Assembly (NCBI GenBank): GCA_963660485.1
Contig: CAVKYH010000013.1
Location: 1 to 58,583, forward strand
Source of the DNA: UBA6398 sp963660485
GTDB lineage: Bacteria > Bacteroidota > Bacteroidia > Bacteroidales > Bacteroidaceae
Reading direction: 5' to 3'
Length of the DNA: 58,583 nt
Below, in pieces: positions 25,447-33,886 of this stretch. Position numbers and translations under genes: made by a program. The notes below the pieces were generated by a model that saw nothing but the letters and a program-made list of their open reading frames with translations, did not search any database and had not been told where the DNA came from. The number at the start of each line of letters is the position of its first letter. The first letter of the stretch is position 1.

Positions 25447-25974
25447 ATATATTATTGAATAGTGTTTGTACGATTTAATTATGTTCTTAATATAGGGCGC
25501 AACGTAAAAGGTCCGCATATTTTAATATCCGGAAGCCGCACTACATTATATATAATGTATGGTTGCGGGTAACTTCTACGATGTTTCCTGGTTATTGGTT
25601 ATTGTATGCTTTGCATGCCATATAGGCGTGTTCTGCAATCGTCTTTTCGCAAAAGTAATATTATTTAGCGAAATGGCAGTGTTTTGCCAACTAAAAATGT
25701 CGTATTCCGCGTAATTTTTTGCACAAATGCGGTTTATTTGTGTGTTTCGTGCTGTTTTTGGCCTCGAAAGCCGTTGCAAATTGTTAAAATCGTGCGATGC
25801 AAAACGCGTTTCTCCCAATCAGTTTTTAGGCCCAACCGATGTCTGGTGTAGTTTGAGCGTTGGCAGGCTTTGTTTTCACAGTCTGTCTTGTAGTTTCAAT
25901 AGACGAAACAGGTTTTTCCTCGCATGAGTTTTCCTTTTTGCGGCATCTCTTTCGTAAAGAAGTCCGATGAGTTT
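25447..25974. other. Intergenic stretch without a supported gene
   Basis: AT-rich spacer upstream of ppdK. The short ORFs here have no start signal, no promoter and no recognisable composition. I see nothing further in it. Confidence 0.5.
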
Positions 25975-26152
25975 GCCAAGAGGTCCGATGTGTTTTCCAA
26001 GAACTCCGATGAATTTTCCAAAAACACCTGATGTGTTTGTCTTACTTCGGCCGAAGTAAGCACGTTGAACGGCCGAAGTAAGCACGTTGAACGGCCGAAG
26101 TAAGCACGTTGAACGGCCGAAGTAAACACGTTGAACGGCCGAAGTAAGACAA
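25975..26152. repeat. 22-bp tandem palindromic repeat element, GGCC version
   Basis: Four full units of 22 bp start at 26049, 26071, 26093 and 26115, with a half unit at 26137. Each starts GGCCGAAGTAA and ends CACGTTGAAC, and unit junctions create the palindrome with centre GGCC. The block is bracketed by inverted ends (GTTTGTCTTACTTC and GAAGTAAGACAAAC). Its left flank, with repeated TCCGATG and TTTTCCAA words, is shared with the 34.1-kb element. Confidence 0.9.
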
Positions 26153-26245
26153 ACTAATGGCATCAAAAGGGAAAAGAGATGCGTTGAGTTACTGTTTTTC
26201 ACGGCATTTACGGCAAATTATATCGGATATTAGAGTGATATTGTT

Positions 26246-26253
26246 TATCTTCG
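26246..26253 (+). promoter_or_regulatory. HU-gene -7 box, TTCG variant (TATCTTCG)
   Basis: 23 bp before the HU-like ATG. It differs from TAnnTTTG by one base, as do the CRISPR array repeats. Confidence 0.4.
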
Positions 26254-26275
26254 CAATATCGAAAACTATGGTAAT

Positions 26276-26878
26276 ATGAGTATTAAATACGAGATTCAAT
26301 CTATCAAGAACTCTGATGGTACGGGAGAGGAGCGTTATTTTGCCCGTATCTTCGAGGGTGTTCCCATGTCGGCAGGGCAACTTAAGGAGAGCATACAGTC
26401 TTCCTGCTCGCTGACCAAGGGCGATGTCGAGGCCGCACTGTCGGCTTTGCACGAGTATATGGTTAGGGAGTTGTCGCAGGGCAACCGTTTCTACATTCCG
26501 TCGATTGGCTATTTCTCGCTGTCGGTAGACTTGGATATCCCGGAGGGTGTGTCGGCGGACAAAGCCCGCGCCAACTATATCGGCGTGAGAAACATCAAGT
26601 TCCGTCCCGATGCTTCATTGTTGAACGAGGTGAAAGCTGACGTGAGTTTCGAGAAGGCCAACTTCTCTACAAAGTCGAAAAAATATACCGAAGAAAAGAT
26701 GCTCGAGAAGATAAGGGAGCATCTTGCAACCAACAACTACATCAACCGCCGCACAATGGAAAGCCTCTTCGGTCTGCGGCAGAATGCAGCGCTCAATTGG
26801 CTTAGACATTTCACGGAGACAGGAGTGTTGAAGAAAGGCGGCGCACGCAACTCGCCGGTTTATTTCCTCAACGAATAG
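26276..26878 (+). CDS. HU/IHF-family DNA-binding protein, Bacteroidetes long form
   Basis: A 200-residue nucleoid-associated protein. Residues about 1-125 match the Bacteroidetes HU-like fold (GVPMSAGQLKESIQSSCSLT, then GDVEAALSALHEYMVREL, and the beta-arm with FYIPSIGYFSLSVDL). Residues about 140-198 look like a winged helix: helices LEKIREHLATNNYINRRTME and FGLRQNAALNWLRHF, then a wing ending SPVYFLNE. This tail is an addition relative to the 90-residue classical HU and could give sequence-specific binding. It has its own promoter and no operon. Confidence 0.85.
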   Translation: MSIKYEIQSIKNSDGTGEERYFARIFEGVPMSAGQLKESIQSSCSLTKGDVEAALSALHEYMVRELSQGNRFYIPSIGYFSLSVDLDIPEGVSADKARANYIGVRNIKFRPDASLLNEVKADVSFEKANFSTKSKKYTEEKMLEKIREHLATNNYINRRTMESLFGLRQNAALNWLRHFTETGVLKKGGARNSPVYFLNE

Positions 26879-26942
26879 CCAGGGATGGGGCGCAGATACG
26901 CTCTTGTTGCATGCACGATGAGATGCAGACAACGGTAAACAA

Positions 26943-26969
26943 GACATTGGCTAACCTATGGCCAATGTC
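26943..26969. terminator. Hairpin between HU and lipoprotein genes
   Basis: GACATTGGC and GCCAATGTC form a 9-bp stem between convergent genes. The T-tail is weak in both directions. Confidence 0.5.
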
Positions 26970-27003
26970 CTAAAACGCGGGGCTTGTGGCGTGGAATCTT
27001 CGG

Positions 27004-27561
27004 TCAGTTTCCCATTGTAATGGAATACCAGCCGTTGGAAGTCTTTGCGGGTTTGCTCACACAAATGGTGCGCCCGTATTGTGAAAGGTCCTTCACCTTG
27101 GTTATGCCGGGCTTCAGCTTTTTGTCGGTAACGAAAACGCAGTTGAAATTGTCTTCTACAAGCCCGTATTCAAGCATTCCCTTGTAAAAGTCTTCGGCTG
27201 CTGCCTGCGTCTTGAAGTCGAAGTTTATCACCGGGTCCATAAACATTGAGATGCGCACGGCAAAGGCTTTGTCGGTTGAGGGAGCGTAGTTGTATCCGTC
27301 CTTGTTGCCGCTTACTTTCATACCGTTGCCGTAGACAATCAAGCGCATCGGCATGGAATCTTCCTCCCATGCGGCATCGTACAACTTGGTTATGCCGTTG
27401 CCGGGAAACGCGTTGTCGTCAGCCAAATCGGGGTTGTCTACTATCTTGAGCACTTGGGGATAAATTTCCTCGAATGTAGGGGAATTGCTGTTGGAGGTGC
27501 AGGAAAACAAGACGCATGCGGTGGCAAAAAGCAAGGTCAGGAATAGATTTGTAGCTTTCAT
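27004..27561 (-). CDS. Putative lipoprotein, unknown function
   Basis: 185 residues from the ATG at 27561, chosen because it directly starts a lipoprotein signal (MKATNLFLTLLFATACVLFSC, Cys21 as lipid anchor). The mature part begins with a Ser/Asn-rich linker, then an alpha/beta domain with TKLYDAAWEEDSMPMRLIVYG and a C-terminal VSKPAKTSNGWYSITMGN. I do not recognise the family. It lies 79 bp after another lipoprotein gene on the same strand and may be cotranscribed with it. Confidence 0.6.
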   Translation of the reverse strand: MKATNLFLTLLFATACVLFSCTSNSNSPTFEEIYPQVLKIVDNPDLADDNAFPGNGITKLYDAAWEEDSMPMRLIVYGNGMKVSGNKDGYNYAPSTDKAFAVRISMFMDPVINFDFKTQAAAEDFYKGMLEYGLVEDNFNCVFVTDKKLKPGITKVKDLSQYGRTICVSKPAKTSNGWYSITMGN

Positions 27562-27640
27562 TTGTTGGTCAAACTGATTTGTAGTAATTAATCGGTGGTG
27601 AAACGTCTGCACGAAATCAAGGGCGCAGTTTATTCAATGC

Positions 27641-28129
27641 TTATTTCTTTGTGGGATATAGCGTGAGCTTTTCCTTGTTCTTGGCTTTCTCCACAACAAG
27701 AGAGTCGTCGTCAATGTATTTCACGTCAACAGTGTCGCCGTTCAATACAAGCAAGCCGTTGCGAATGGCGAAGTTTTGGGTAAAACGCCTTAGCAGCGAA
27801 ATGTTATACGCTTTCACTACAACCAGGCCGTCGTGCCCTTCGCGCTTTGTTACGGCAAAACTGTCCTCTTCTTGAGTATAGCCGTAAAATTCTCCGTATC
27901 CGTCTTCATCTTCTTTGTCCATTATTAGAGTATCGCCCGCATTTGTCTTGATGCAAAGCGTGCTCATTCCACTTTCAAGGGCAATTCCGTAGATAGTAGA
28001 GTCGGTTGGAGCGGAAACTGTGTCGGTAGGGATTTCCGGTGTGGGTGTTTCTGTCTTTTTGTTCTCCTTGCATTGCGACAAAACAAGAATATTTGCCAAC
28101 ACGCAGGCATATAATATAAAGCGTTTCAT
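27641..28129 (-). CDS. Putative lipoprotein, unknown function
   Basis: 162 residues with a lipoprotein-type signal (MKRFILYACVLANILVLSQC, Cys20), a Thr/Pro-rich linker and a small beta-rich domain. Its repeats of GDTLIMDKEDEDGYGEFYG style are acidic. The family is not recognised. It has a clear promoter on the minus strand and is divergent from the TSCPD gene. Confidence 0.6.
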   Translation of the reverse strand: MKRFILYACVLANILVLSQCKENKKTETPTPEIPTDTVSAPTDSTIYGIALESGMSTLCIKTNAGDTLIMDKEDEDGYGEFYGYTQEEDSFAVTKREGHDGLVVVKAYNISLLRRFTQNFAIRNGLLVLNGDTVDVKYIDDDSLVVEKAKNKEKLTLYPTKK

Positions 28130-28151
28130 CTTTTAGTTGATTTTGTTGGTG

Positions 28152-28159
28152 CAAAGTTA
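28152..28159 (-). promoter_or_regulatory. -7 box for the 27.6-kb lipoprotein gene
   Basis: The minus-strand reading TAACTTTG lies 22 bp before the ATG. Confidence 0.6.
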
Positions 28160-28213
28160 TGTTATTCTGCCTAAAAAATGCTGCAAAGTTCCGGAAATCA
28201 CAACTATTATACA

Positions 28214-28221
28214 TATCTTTG
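28214..28221 (+). promoter_or_regulatory. -7 box for the TSCPD gene (TATCTTTG)
   Basis: 26 bp before the ATG at 28248, divergent from the lipoprotein promoter. It supports the internal start over the longer ORF. Confidence 0.6.
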
Positions 28222-28247
28222 CGAAAAGACAAGAATACATTAATACA

Positions 28248-28505
28248 ATGCACAAGACTTTTGAAACAACAGGAACGTGCTCTACGTTCATTGATTTTGA
28301 CATCGACGAAACCGAAACCCTGCATAACGTACGCTTCACCAATGGTTGTCCGGGCAATACGCGCGGCATTGAACTTTTGTGCGAAGGAAGAAATGCACGC
28401 GAGGTATCAAAGAAACTTAAAGGCATATTGTGTAGACAAAAGCCCACGAGTTGTCCCGACCAGCTCGCACGGGCTATAGAAGAAGCATTGAACGGGAAAA
28501 ATTAA
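28248..28505 (+). CDS. TSCPD-domain protein (TIGR03905-like)
   Basis: An 85-residue protein with the family signature TSCPDQLARAI near the C-terminus and a conserved NGCPGNTRGI loop; four Cys in total could bind metal. TSCPD domains also occur at the C-terminus of some ribonucleotide reductases, but the free-standing protein has no established role. It ends 10 bp before the nitroreductase gene, so the two are probably one operon. Confidence 0.8.
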   Translation: MHKTFETTGTCSTFIDFDIDETETLHNVRFTNGCPGNTRGIELLCEGRNAREVSKKLKGILCRQKPTSCPDQLARAIEEALNGKN

Positions 28506-28515
28506 AAGCAACGAA

Positions 28516-29043
28516 ATGGAAAACGAATTTATCAACATTCTGAAAACACGCAAGAGCGTAAGAAACTACGCCCCCGATAGAGTTCCGCCACAGGAGATTG
28601 TAGACATGATAATTGAAGCGGGAACGTTTGCACCAACGGGACGCGGAAGCCAGTCGCCTGTAATCGTTGCCGTAACCAATAAAGAGGTACGCGACAAGCT
28701 ATCAAAGATAAACGCAGAGGTACTTGGCACAAAAAGCGACCCGTTTTATGGCGCGCCGGTGGTATTGATTGTGCTTGCCAACCGCGACATTCCTACTTAT
28801 CTCTACGACGGTTCGCTCGTAATGGGAAACCTTATGAACGCCGCGCATGCTTTGGGACTCGGAAGTTGCTGGATACACCGCGCAAAAGAGGTATTCGACA
28901 TGCCGGAATGGAAAGCTGCTTTGAAAGAGTGGGGCGTTGTTGGAAATTATGAGGGGATTGGTCATTGCGTAATAGGATATTCAAACGAGAAAGACGCTCC
29001 CCGCAAACCAAGAAAGCCAGACTACGTACACTATGTGAAATAA
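28516..29043 (+). CDS. Nitroreductase-family flavoprotein
   Basis: A 175-residue FMN-dependent NAD(P)H oxidoreductase. LKTRKSVRNYAPDRVPPQEI is the family N-terminal FMN-phosphate motif; APTGRGSQSPVIV and MNAAHALGLGSCWIHRAKEV are the substrate- and FMN-binding blocks; GHCVIGYS ends the fold. It is short, as in the small Bacteroidetes subgroup. Substrate is unknown (nitroaromatics, quinones or flavin). Cotranscribed with the TSCPD gene and closed by a terminator. Confidence 0.92.
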   Translation: MENEFINILKTRKSVRNYAPDRVPPQEIVDMIIEAGTFAPTGRGSQSPVIVAVTNKEVRDKLSKINAEVLGTKSDPFYGAPVVLIVLANRDIPTYLYDGSLVMGNLMNAAHALGLGSCWIHRAKEVFDMPEWKAALKEWGVVGNYEGIGHCVIGYSNEKDAPRKPRKPDYVHYVK

Positions 29044-29065
29044 CACGTGCACTCTGTAAAATAAG

Positions 29066-29105
29066 AATTACCCGCTATGCGATTTGCGTAGCGGGTAATT
29101 TGTTT
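29066..29105 (+). terminator. Terminator after nitroreductase
   Basis: A 15-bp stem with one wobble (AATTACCCGCTATGC / GCGTAGCGGGTAATT), loop GATTT and a T-rich tail. Confidence 0.85.
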
Positions 29106-29209
29106 ATATGTGCGCCTTATTTGTTTATATGAGCGCTGTGGGCGGTTTCGTCTTATGGAAAAGGCGTGTATTCTTTCCTTGATAGCTTTTGGTTATTTCG
29201 GGGCGGCGC

Positions 29210-31165
29210 TTATTCGTCCCAACGTTTGTTTTTCGCTTTGTCAAGAGCCACTTCCATTTTCTTAAGTTCGTTGTAGCGCAACATTAGATTGGTAAGTTTA
29301 TCTTCGTCGGCAGATATTTCGGGCTTTTGCATCTCGGCAAGCACTCGGTTTTCCTCTTCCTTTACATACGATATTCTGAACCGGTTGATTGCATCGGGAA
29401 CCACGTCGTAGAGTTTGTCTTCTATTTTCTCCACAGTGTTTCTTTGGCTTTCGCGCAACTGATATTTTTCGCTTTCCAACGCTGCTGCTATTTTGCTTAT
29501 CTGCTGATTGGTGTGAAACAAGAAGTATTTGCTTGGTATGAAACCGTCTTCTTTGGAATGTTGCACCGCTTCGTCAAGAATAGTTTGGTATTCGGGGCGT
29601 GAGAATTTCAGATTGTCGTTTTTCAAACAGAAATCGATGAAATCTATTACGTTCATCAGTCTCGTGCCTTCGCCGGTGTTCACTTCTGCAAGCTGTCTTT
29701 CGCCATAGAGCAGCACATACCATACAAGTTCGCGTTCGTATTTTTCGGTTATTCCGTAATGATGCGTTTCTTCGGGCGTTTCTTTTGCCGGCTCTGCGGT
29801 TTCGGAATTGTTTTCCTCGGGGGCGTCAGCCGTTGGACGGCCGGAGTGTTCGGCATCAATGTGTTCGCGTATCTTTCTTGCCACGGCGTCAACAAGAAGG
29901 TTCTCGTCGGTGTTGAGAGTCCGGCTGCATTCGCTCACATACATTGCGCGCAAAATCTTGTCGGGGATAAGCGAAATACTTGTAACGATATTGTCTACAA
30001 GTGAAGCGCGTTTCACGGGATCGTCGGCGCTTTCCTCGAGAAACAGACTTGTTTTGAATCGAATGAAATCCGTTTGGTGGGAATCTATGTAGGCACGGTA
30101 TTCTTCGGCATTGTGCTTGCGTGCAAAACTGTCGGGGTCGTCGCCGTCGGGAAGAAGCAGCACTTTCACATTGAGTCCCTCGGCAAGCAGCATGTCAATT
30201 CCCCGAATAGAAGCCTTGATGCCCGCTTTGTCGCCGTCATACAACACAGTGATGTTTTTGGTGAACCGCCGTATCATTCTAATCTGTCCCTGTGTGAGCG
30301 AAGTGCCCGATGATGCCACCACATTCTTTATGCCGCTCTGATGCATTGAGATGACGTCGGTATAGCCTTCCACCAAAAAGCAACGGTCTTCCTTTTGAAT
30401 ATGTCTCTTGGCTATATAAATTCCGTAGAGTTCGCTTCGTTTGTTGTATATTTCCGACTCGGGGGAGTTTACATACTTTGCAACGGTTTTGTCGGTTGAG
30501 AGAACTCTTCCGCCAAAAGCCACCACGCGTCCGCCAACTGTATAAACCGGGAAAATCACTCGCCCCGAAAATCTGTCGATAAGCCTTCCGTCATCGCGCT
30601 TGTAGCATAGTCCGGTTTTCAAGATGTATTCTTCTTTGAACCCCTTAGCCTTTGCAGCATCGGCAAAGGCCGTGCGTTCTTTCAGACAGTAGCCGAGGCC
30701 GAATTCGCGTATGGTATCGTCACGAAAACCACGGCTGCGAAAATATTGCATGCCTATGGCAATGCCGTCGGCATGGTTGTGGAGCACATTTTGGAAATAC
30801 TTTTCGGCCCAGGCATTGAGCACAAACATACTCTCGCGCATGTTTTCTGCCTCGCGCTCTTCGTCGGTCATCTCTTTTTCGCGAATCTCTATATGATATC
30901 TGGCAGCAAGCCAGCGCAAAGCCTCGGGGTAGGAAATCTGTTCGTGCTCCATCAGAAAATGAACCACATTACCGCCTTTGCCACAAGAGAAACATTTGCA
31001 AATGCCGCGCGCTGGAGAAACATAAAACGACGGAGTTTTCTCATCATGAAACGGACAAAGCCCGCGATAGTTCACGCCGGCACGGCGGAGCGTTACAAAT
31101 TCCGACACAACCTCCACAATGTCGGCTGCGTCCATTATTTTCTGTATGGTTTCCCTGTCAATCAT
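29210..31165 (-). CDS. dnaG: DNA primase
   Basis: A 651-residue replication primase that makes RNA primers at the fork. The N-terminal zinc finger is CPFHDEKTPSFYVSP with CKCFSCGKGG (CHC2 type). The RNA polymerase/Toprim core carries LVEGYTDVISMHQSG and VLYDGDKAGIKASI. A divergent DnaB-interaction domain makes up the C-terminal third. The start is set at 31165 (MIDRETIQ) because the in-frame ATG at 31213 would lie at or before the transcription start implied by the -7 box at 31215-31222. Monocistronic here, without the rpsU and rpoD neighbours of proteobacteria. Confidence 0.96.
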   Translation of the reverse strand: MIDRETIQKIMDAADIVEVVSEFVTLRRAGVNYRGLCPFHDEKTPSFYVSPARGICKCFSCGKGGNVVHFLMEHEQISYPEALRWLAARYHIEIREKEMTDEEREAENMRESMFVLNAWAEKYFQNVLHNHADGIAIGMQYFRSRGFRDDTIREFGLGYCLKERTAFADAAKAKGFKEEYILKTGLCYKRDDGRLIDRFSGRVIFPVYTVGGRVVAFGGRVLSTDKTVAKYVNSPESEIYNKRSELYGIYIAKRHIQKEDRCFLVEGYTDVISMHQSGIKNVVASSGTSLTQGQIRMIRRFTKNITVLYDGDKAGIKASIRGIDMLLAEGLNVKVLLLPDGDDPDSFARKHNAEEYRAYIDSHQTDFIRFKTSLFLEESADDPVKRASLVDNIVTSISLIPDKILRAMYVSECSRTLNTDENLLVDAVARKIREHIDAEHSGRPTADAPEENNSETAEPAKETPEETHHYGITEKYERELVWYVLLYGERQLAEVNTGEGTRLMNVIDFIDFCLKNDNLKFSRPEYQTILDEAVQHSKEDGFIPSKYFLFHTNQQISKIAAALESEKYQLRESQRNTVEKIEDKLYDVVPDAINRFRISYVKEEENRVLAEMQKPEISADEDKLTNLMLRYNELKKMEVALDKAKNKRWDE

Positions 31166-31214
31166 CTTTTGTAAGCAATGCTGCCGGGCGGCAGCAAGTT
31201 CTGTTTTGAACATT

Positions 31215-31222
31215 CAAAGTTA
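31215..31222 (-). promoter_or_regulatory. dnaG -7 box (TAACTTTG)
   Basis: The minus-strand perfect TAnnTTTG match lies about 50 bp before the chosen ATG and decides the start. Confidence 0.6.
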
Positions 31223-31307
31223 GCGATTTCTTTCATACGCCGCAAATCATTCTCTAAATGCTTGTAAAACTACGCTTTGCAAACCTTATAAAGGACAACG
31301 GTATATC

Positions 31308-31392
31308 GCGAAAACGATGTCAGACATAATTTAAATTACAAGCCATGTCGTTTAAATTATATCAGACATCGTTTTTACGACATCTCATATAG
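31308..31392. repeat. Modular intergenic repeat, copy E
   Basis: GATGTCAGACA, AATTTAAAT, a GCCATGTCG word, TTTAAATTA, TCAGACATC and TTTTTAC run in sequence. It is an almost symmetric arrangement and nearly the same as the centre of copy D. It lies between the divergent dnaG and porin-like promoters. Confidence 0.8.
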
Positions 31393-31552
31393 TTTTTTGA
31401 ACGTCCCATTGGCTTGCAAAAACAAGCGTATCTGAATTTCGAAATCCTGACTTTTTGAAAGCAATGTGGTTTGATTGTGCCGAAAAGTGTGCACATTGTT
31501 TGACAGAAGTACAAAATATTTACCCACGCCGACAAATTTCTTATACCAAAAG

Positions 31553-31582
31553 TTTGGCAGTATGGAAAAATATATACCTTTG
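31553..31582 (+). promoter_or_regulatory. Promoter of the porin-like gene
   Basis: TTTG (31553-31556) and TACCTTTG (31575-31582) are 18 bp apart. The 5' leader is about 60 bases. Confidence 0.7.
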
Positions 31583-31649
31583 CACCGACAAAAATGAAAC
31601 GCCTAGGCATTAGCCGAGGTTATGTGTAACACAAAAAATAAATAAGAAA

Positions 31650-32189
31650 ATGAAGAAGTTTTTGTTTACTTTGGTAGCAGCAGTGATTACCCTCACAGCA
31701 AGCGCACAGGTGTATGTAGGTGGCGAAGTTAATTTCTGGCGTAACTGGAATGACAACCACACAACCTTCGGTCTCGTTCCCGAAATCGGCTACAATCTCA
31801 GCGACAATTGGGCAATCGGTACCAAAATCGGCTACGCTTACAATTACAATGACGGCACAAAGGTAAATGGCGTAGAAGTAGCTCCCTATGCACGCTACAC
31901 ATTCGCTAAATTCGATGCTGTAAGCCTTTTTGTTGACGGCGGTTTCGGTTTCATGACTTACAAAGTATCTCCGAAGCACGGCAAATCAAGCGATTCTCAG
32001 AACGGTTGGGAAATTGGTTTGACTCCTGGTGTAAAGGTAGACCTCACAAGCAAACTTTCATTCGTTGCCCACGTAGGTTTCTTCGGTTACAGAGATGCTG
32101 ACGACAGCAATTGCGCATGGGGCGAGGACGGTTTCGGCTTCAAACTCGACGGCAATAACCTCAACTTCGGTCTCTACTACAACTTCTAA
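31650..32189 (+). CDS. Outer-membrane beta-barrel (porin-like) protein
   Basis: 179 residues with a signal peptide (MKKFLFTLVAAVITLTASAQ) followed by alternating aromatic strands (VYVGGEVNFWRNW, NWAIGTKIGYAYNYND, YARYTFAKF) and a C-terminal LNFGLYYNF ending on Phe, the barrel signature recognised by the BAM machinery. Size fits an eight-stranded OmpW/OprF-N-like barrel. Strong promoter and terminator suggest high expression. Ligand unknown. Confidence 0.85.
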   Translation: MKKFLFTLVAAVITLTASAQVYVGGEVNFWRNWNDNHTTFGLVPEIGYNLSDNWAIGTKIGYAYNYNDGTKVNGVEVAPYARYTFAKFDAVSLFVDGGFGFMTYKVSPKHGKSSDSQNGWEIGLTPGVKVDLTSKLSFVAHVGFFGYRDADDSNCAWGEDGFGFKLDGNNLNFGLYYNF

Positions 32190-32211
32190 TCAAGAAGATT
32201 AAAAAGAAACA

Positions 32212-32246
32212 ACAAAAGGCGCGGCACAATGTGTTGCGCCTTTTTC
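32212..32246 (+). terminator. Terminator after the porin-like gene
   Basis: AAAAGGCGC and GCGCCTTTTT pair around an inner CACA/TGTG helix, followed by TTTTTC. Confidence 0.82.
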
Positions 32247-32310
32247 TTGCACAAAAATCAAGTTTGCACGGCAAGAAACCATACAAACGCCATCAAACAA
32301 GCGTTGCACC

Positions 32311-32340
32311 TTTGCCGCTCAATATAATTTCGTATATTTG
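32311..32340 (+). promoter_or_regulatory. Promoter of the DUF1573-manC pair
   Basis: TTTG (32311-32314) and TATATTTG (32333-32340) are 18 bp apart, 26 bp before the DUF1573 ATG. Confidence 0.7.
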
Positions 32341-32366
32341 CACCAATCTACTAAAGACCCAAGAAG

Positions 32367-32765
32367 ATGAAAAAAATGATTATGTGCTTGGTGGCAGGTT
32401 TGTTGTGCGTGGCAGTTCATGCGCAAGACAAATTTGCAGACATCAAGTTTGATTCCACATCTTTCAACTTCGGAAAATTCTATTCCGACGACGGCAAGCA
32501 AAGCCACACATTCACATTTACCAACACGGGAAACATGCCGCTGATAATAAACCAGGCGGTAACTTCGTGTGGCTGCACAGTATCGACATATACAAAAGAG
32601 CCCGTTGCTCCGGGGAAAACGGGAAAAGTAAACGTGGTATACAACGGACTCGGCAAGTTTCCCGGGCAATTCAAAAAGACTATAACGCTCCGCACAAACG
32701 CCAAGAATCCAATGGTACGCCTCACAATCGAAGGCGACATGGAAGAACGCAATTCTAACGACTAA
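32367..32765 (+). CDS. DUF1573 domain protein, exported
   Basis: 132 residues. The signal peptide (MKKMIMCLVAGLLCVAVHAQ) is followed by one immunoglobulin-like DUF1573 domain: FNFGKFYSDDGKQSHTFTFT, NTGNMPLIINQAVTSCGCTV with the typical SCGCT pair, and a P-V-A-P-G-K-T-G-K strand. The family is common in Bacteroidetes and its job is unknown. The 10-bp gap to manC indicates an operon. Confidence 0.88.
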   Translation: MKKMIMCLVAGLLCVAVHAQDKFADIKFDSTSFNFGKFYSDDGKQSHTFTFTNTGNMPLIINQAVTSCGCTVSTYTKEPVAPGKTGKVNVVYNGLGKFPGQFKKTITLRTNAKNPMVRLTIEGDMEERNSND

Positions 32766-32775
32766 ACCTATTTGT

Positions 32776-33831
32776 ATGGACAGCAACAACCATTTGGTTA
32801 TAATGGCAGGCGGAGTAGGCAGCCGGTTCTGGCCTATGAGTAGCGAGGAGAAGCCAAAACAGTTTCTTGACGTGCTCGGCACGGGGCGCTCGCTGATTCA
32901 AATGACATACGACCGTTTCCACGGCATTTGCCCGGAGCAGAACACTTGGGTGGTTACTTCGGTAAACTATTTCGAACAAGTTCACGAACAACTGCCCGAC
33001 ATTCCGGTAGAAAACATATTGCTCGAGCCATGCCGCCGCAACACGGCGCCCTGCATTGCCTATGTGAGCTGGAAGATAAAGAAGATCAACCCGCGCGCAA
33101 ACATTGTGATTACGCCAAGCGACCATGTGGTGAAAGACGTGAAGTCGTTTGAACAAGCAATAAAGGAATGCATGGATTTCACGTCCGAGACCGATTCGAT
33201 CGTAACCCTTGGCATTCGTCCCACAGCGCCCGAAACGGGATACGGATACATTGAAGCTGATTTGAGCTACTCGTCTTCGCGCGCCAAGAACATATTCCGC
33301 GTGGACTCGTTCAAGGAAAAGCCTTCGCTCGAACTGGCAAAGCAATACATAGCCAAGAACAATTACTTCTGGAACGCGGGCATATTCATGTGGAACGTGC
33401 AAACCATCGTCAATGCGTTTAGAGTTTACCAGCCCGAAATGGCAAAGAAGTTCGAAGACTTGTCGGAAAGTTTCGGCACTGAGAAAGAGCGCGAAAACGT
33501 GGACAAGACATACGAGCAACTCGAGTCGATAAGCGTTGACTATGCCATAATGGAGAAAGCAGAAGAGATATTCGTGTGTCAGGCTGCGTTTGACTGGAGC
33601 GACGTAGGCACCTGGGGCGCTCTGAAAAACCAGATAGAATGTGATGTTCACGGCAACGCCATTGTGGGAGACGTTGATTTATACGAAACAAACAACTGCA
33701 TTATCCATTGTTCGCAAAACAAGAAAGTGGTAGTGCAAGGTCTCGACGGCTATATCGTGGCAGAGAAAGACGGCAAGCTTATGATTTGCAAACTTTCGGA
33801 AGAACAGCGCATCAAACTGTTTCACAAATAA
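32776..33831 (+). CDS. manC: Mannose-1-phosphate guanylyltransferase
   Basis: A 351-residue enzyme making GDP-mannose from mannose 1-phosphate and GTP, for surface glycans. The nucleotidyltransferase signature AGGVGSRFWPMSSEEKPKQF is at the N-terminus, with FKEKPSLELAKQYI and NAGIFMW further in. Only the GT-A transferase part and its short beta-helix tail are present; the isomerase domain of the bifunctional enzyme is absent. Confidence 0.95.
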   Translation: MDSNNHLVIMAGGVGSRFWPMSSEEKPKQFLDVLGTGRSLIQMTYDRFHGICPEQNTWVVTSVNYFEQVHEQLPDIPVENILLEPCRRNTAPCIAYVSWKIKKINPRANIVITPSDHVVKDVKSFEQAIKECMDFTSETDSIVTLGIRPTAPETGYGYIEADLSYSSSRAKNIFRVDSFKEKPSLELAKQYIAKNNYFWNAGIFMWNVQTIVNAFRVYQPEMAKKFEDLSESFGTEKERENVDKTYEQLESISVDYAIMEKAEEIFVCQAAFDWSDVGTWGALKNQIECDVHGNAIVGDVDLYETNNCIIHCSQNKKVVVQGLDGYIVAEKDGKLMICKLSEEQRIKLFHK

Positions 33832-33862
33832 GAATACAACGATAGCATTTATAACGCGAAAG

Positions 33863-33886
33863 GGGAGTGGAAACTCCCTTTTTTTT
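33863..33886 (+). terminator. Terminator after manC
   Basis: GGGAGT-GGAA-ACTCCC followed by eight T. Confidence 0.9.

Noticed and set aside
26049..26148. Tandem repeats as a second CRISPR array
   Set aside because: Units are adjacent without unique spacers and the unit is only 22 bp.
25876..26202. ORFs translated as repeated FNVLTSAVQRAYFGRS-type peptides
   Set aside because: They are a reading of the 22-bp tandem DNA repeats. The 34.1-kb element gives a similar peptide, but the units differ in DNA as palindromes, no promoter precedes them, and the structure is that of non-coding repeats.
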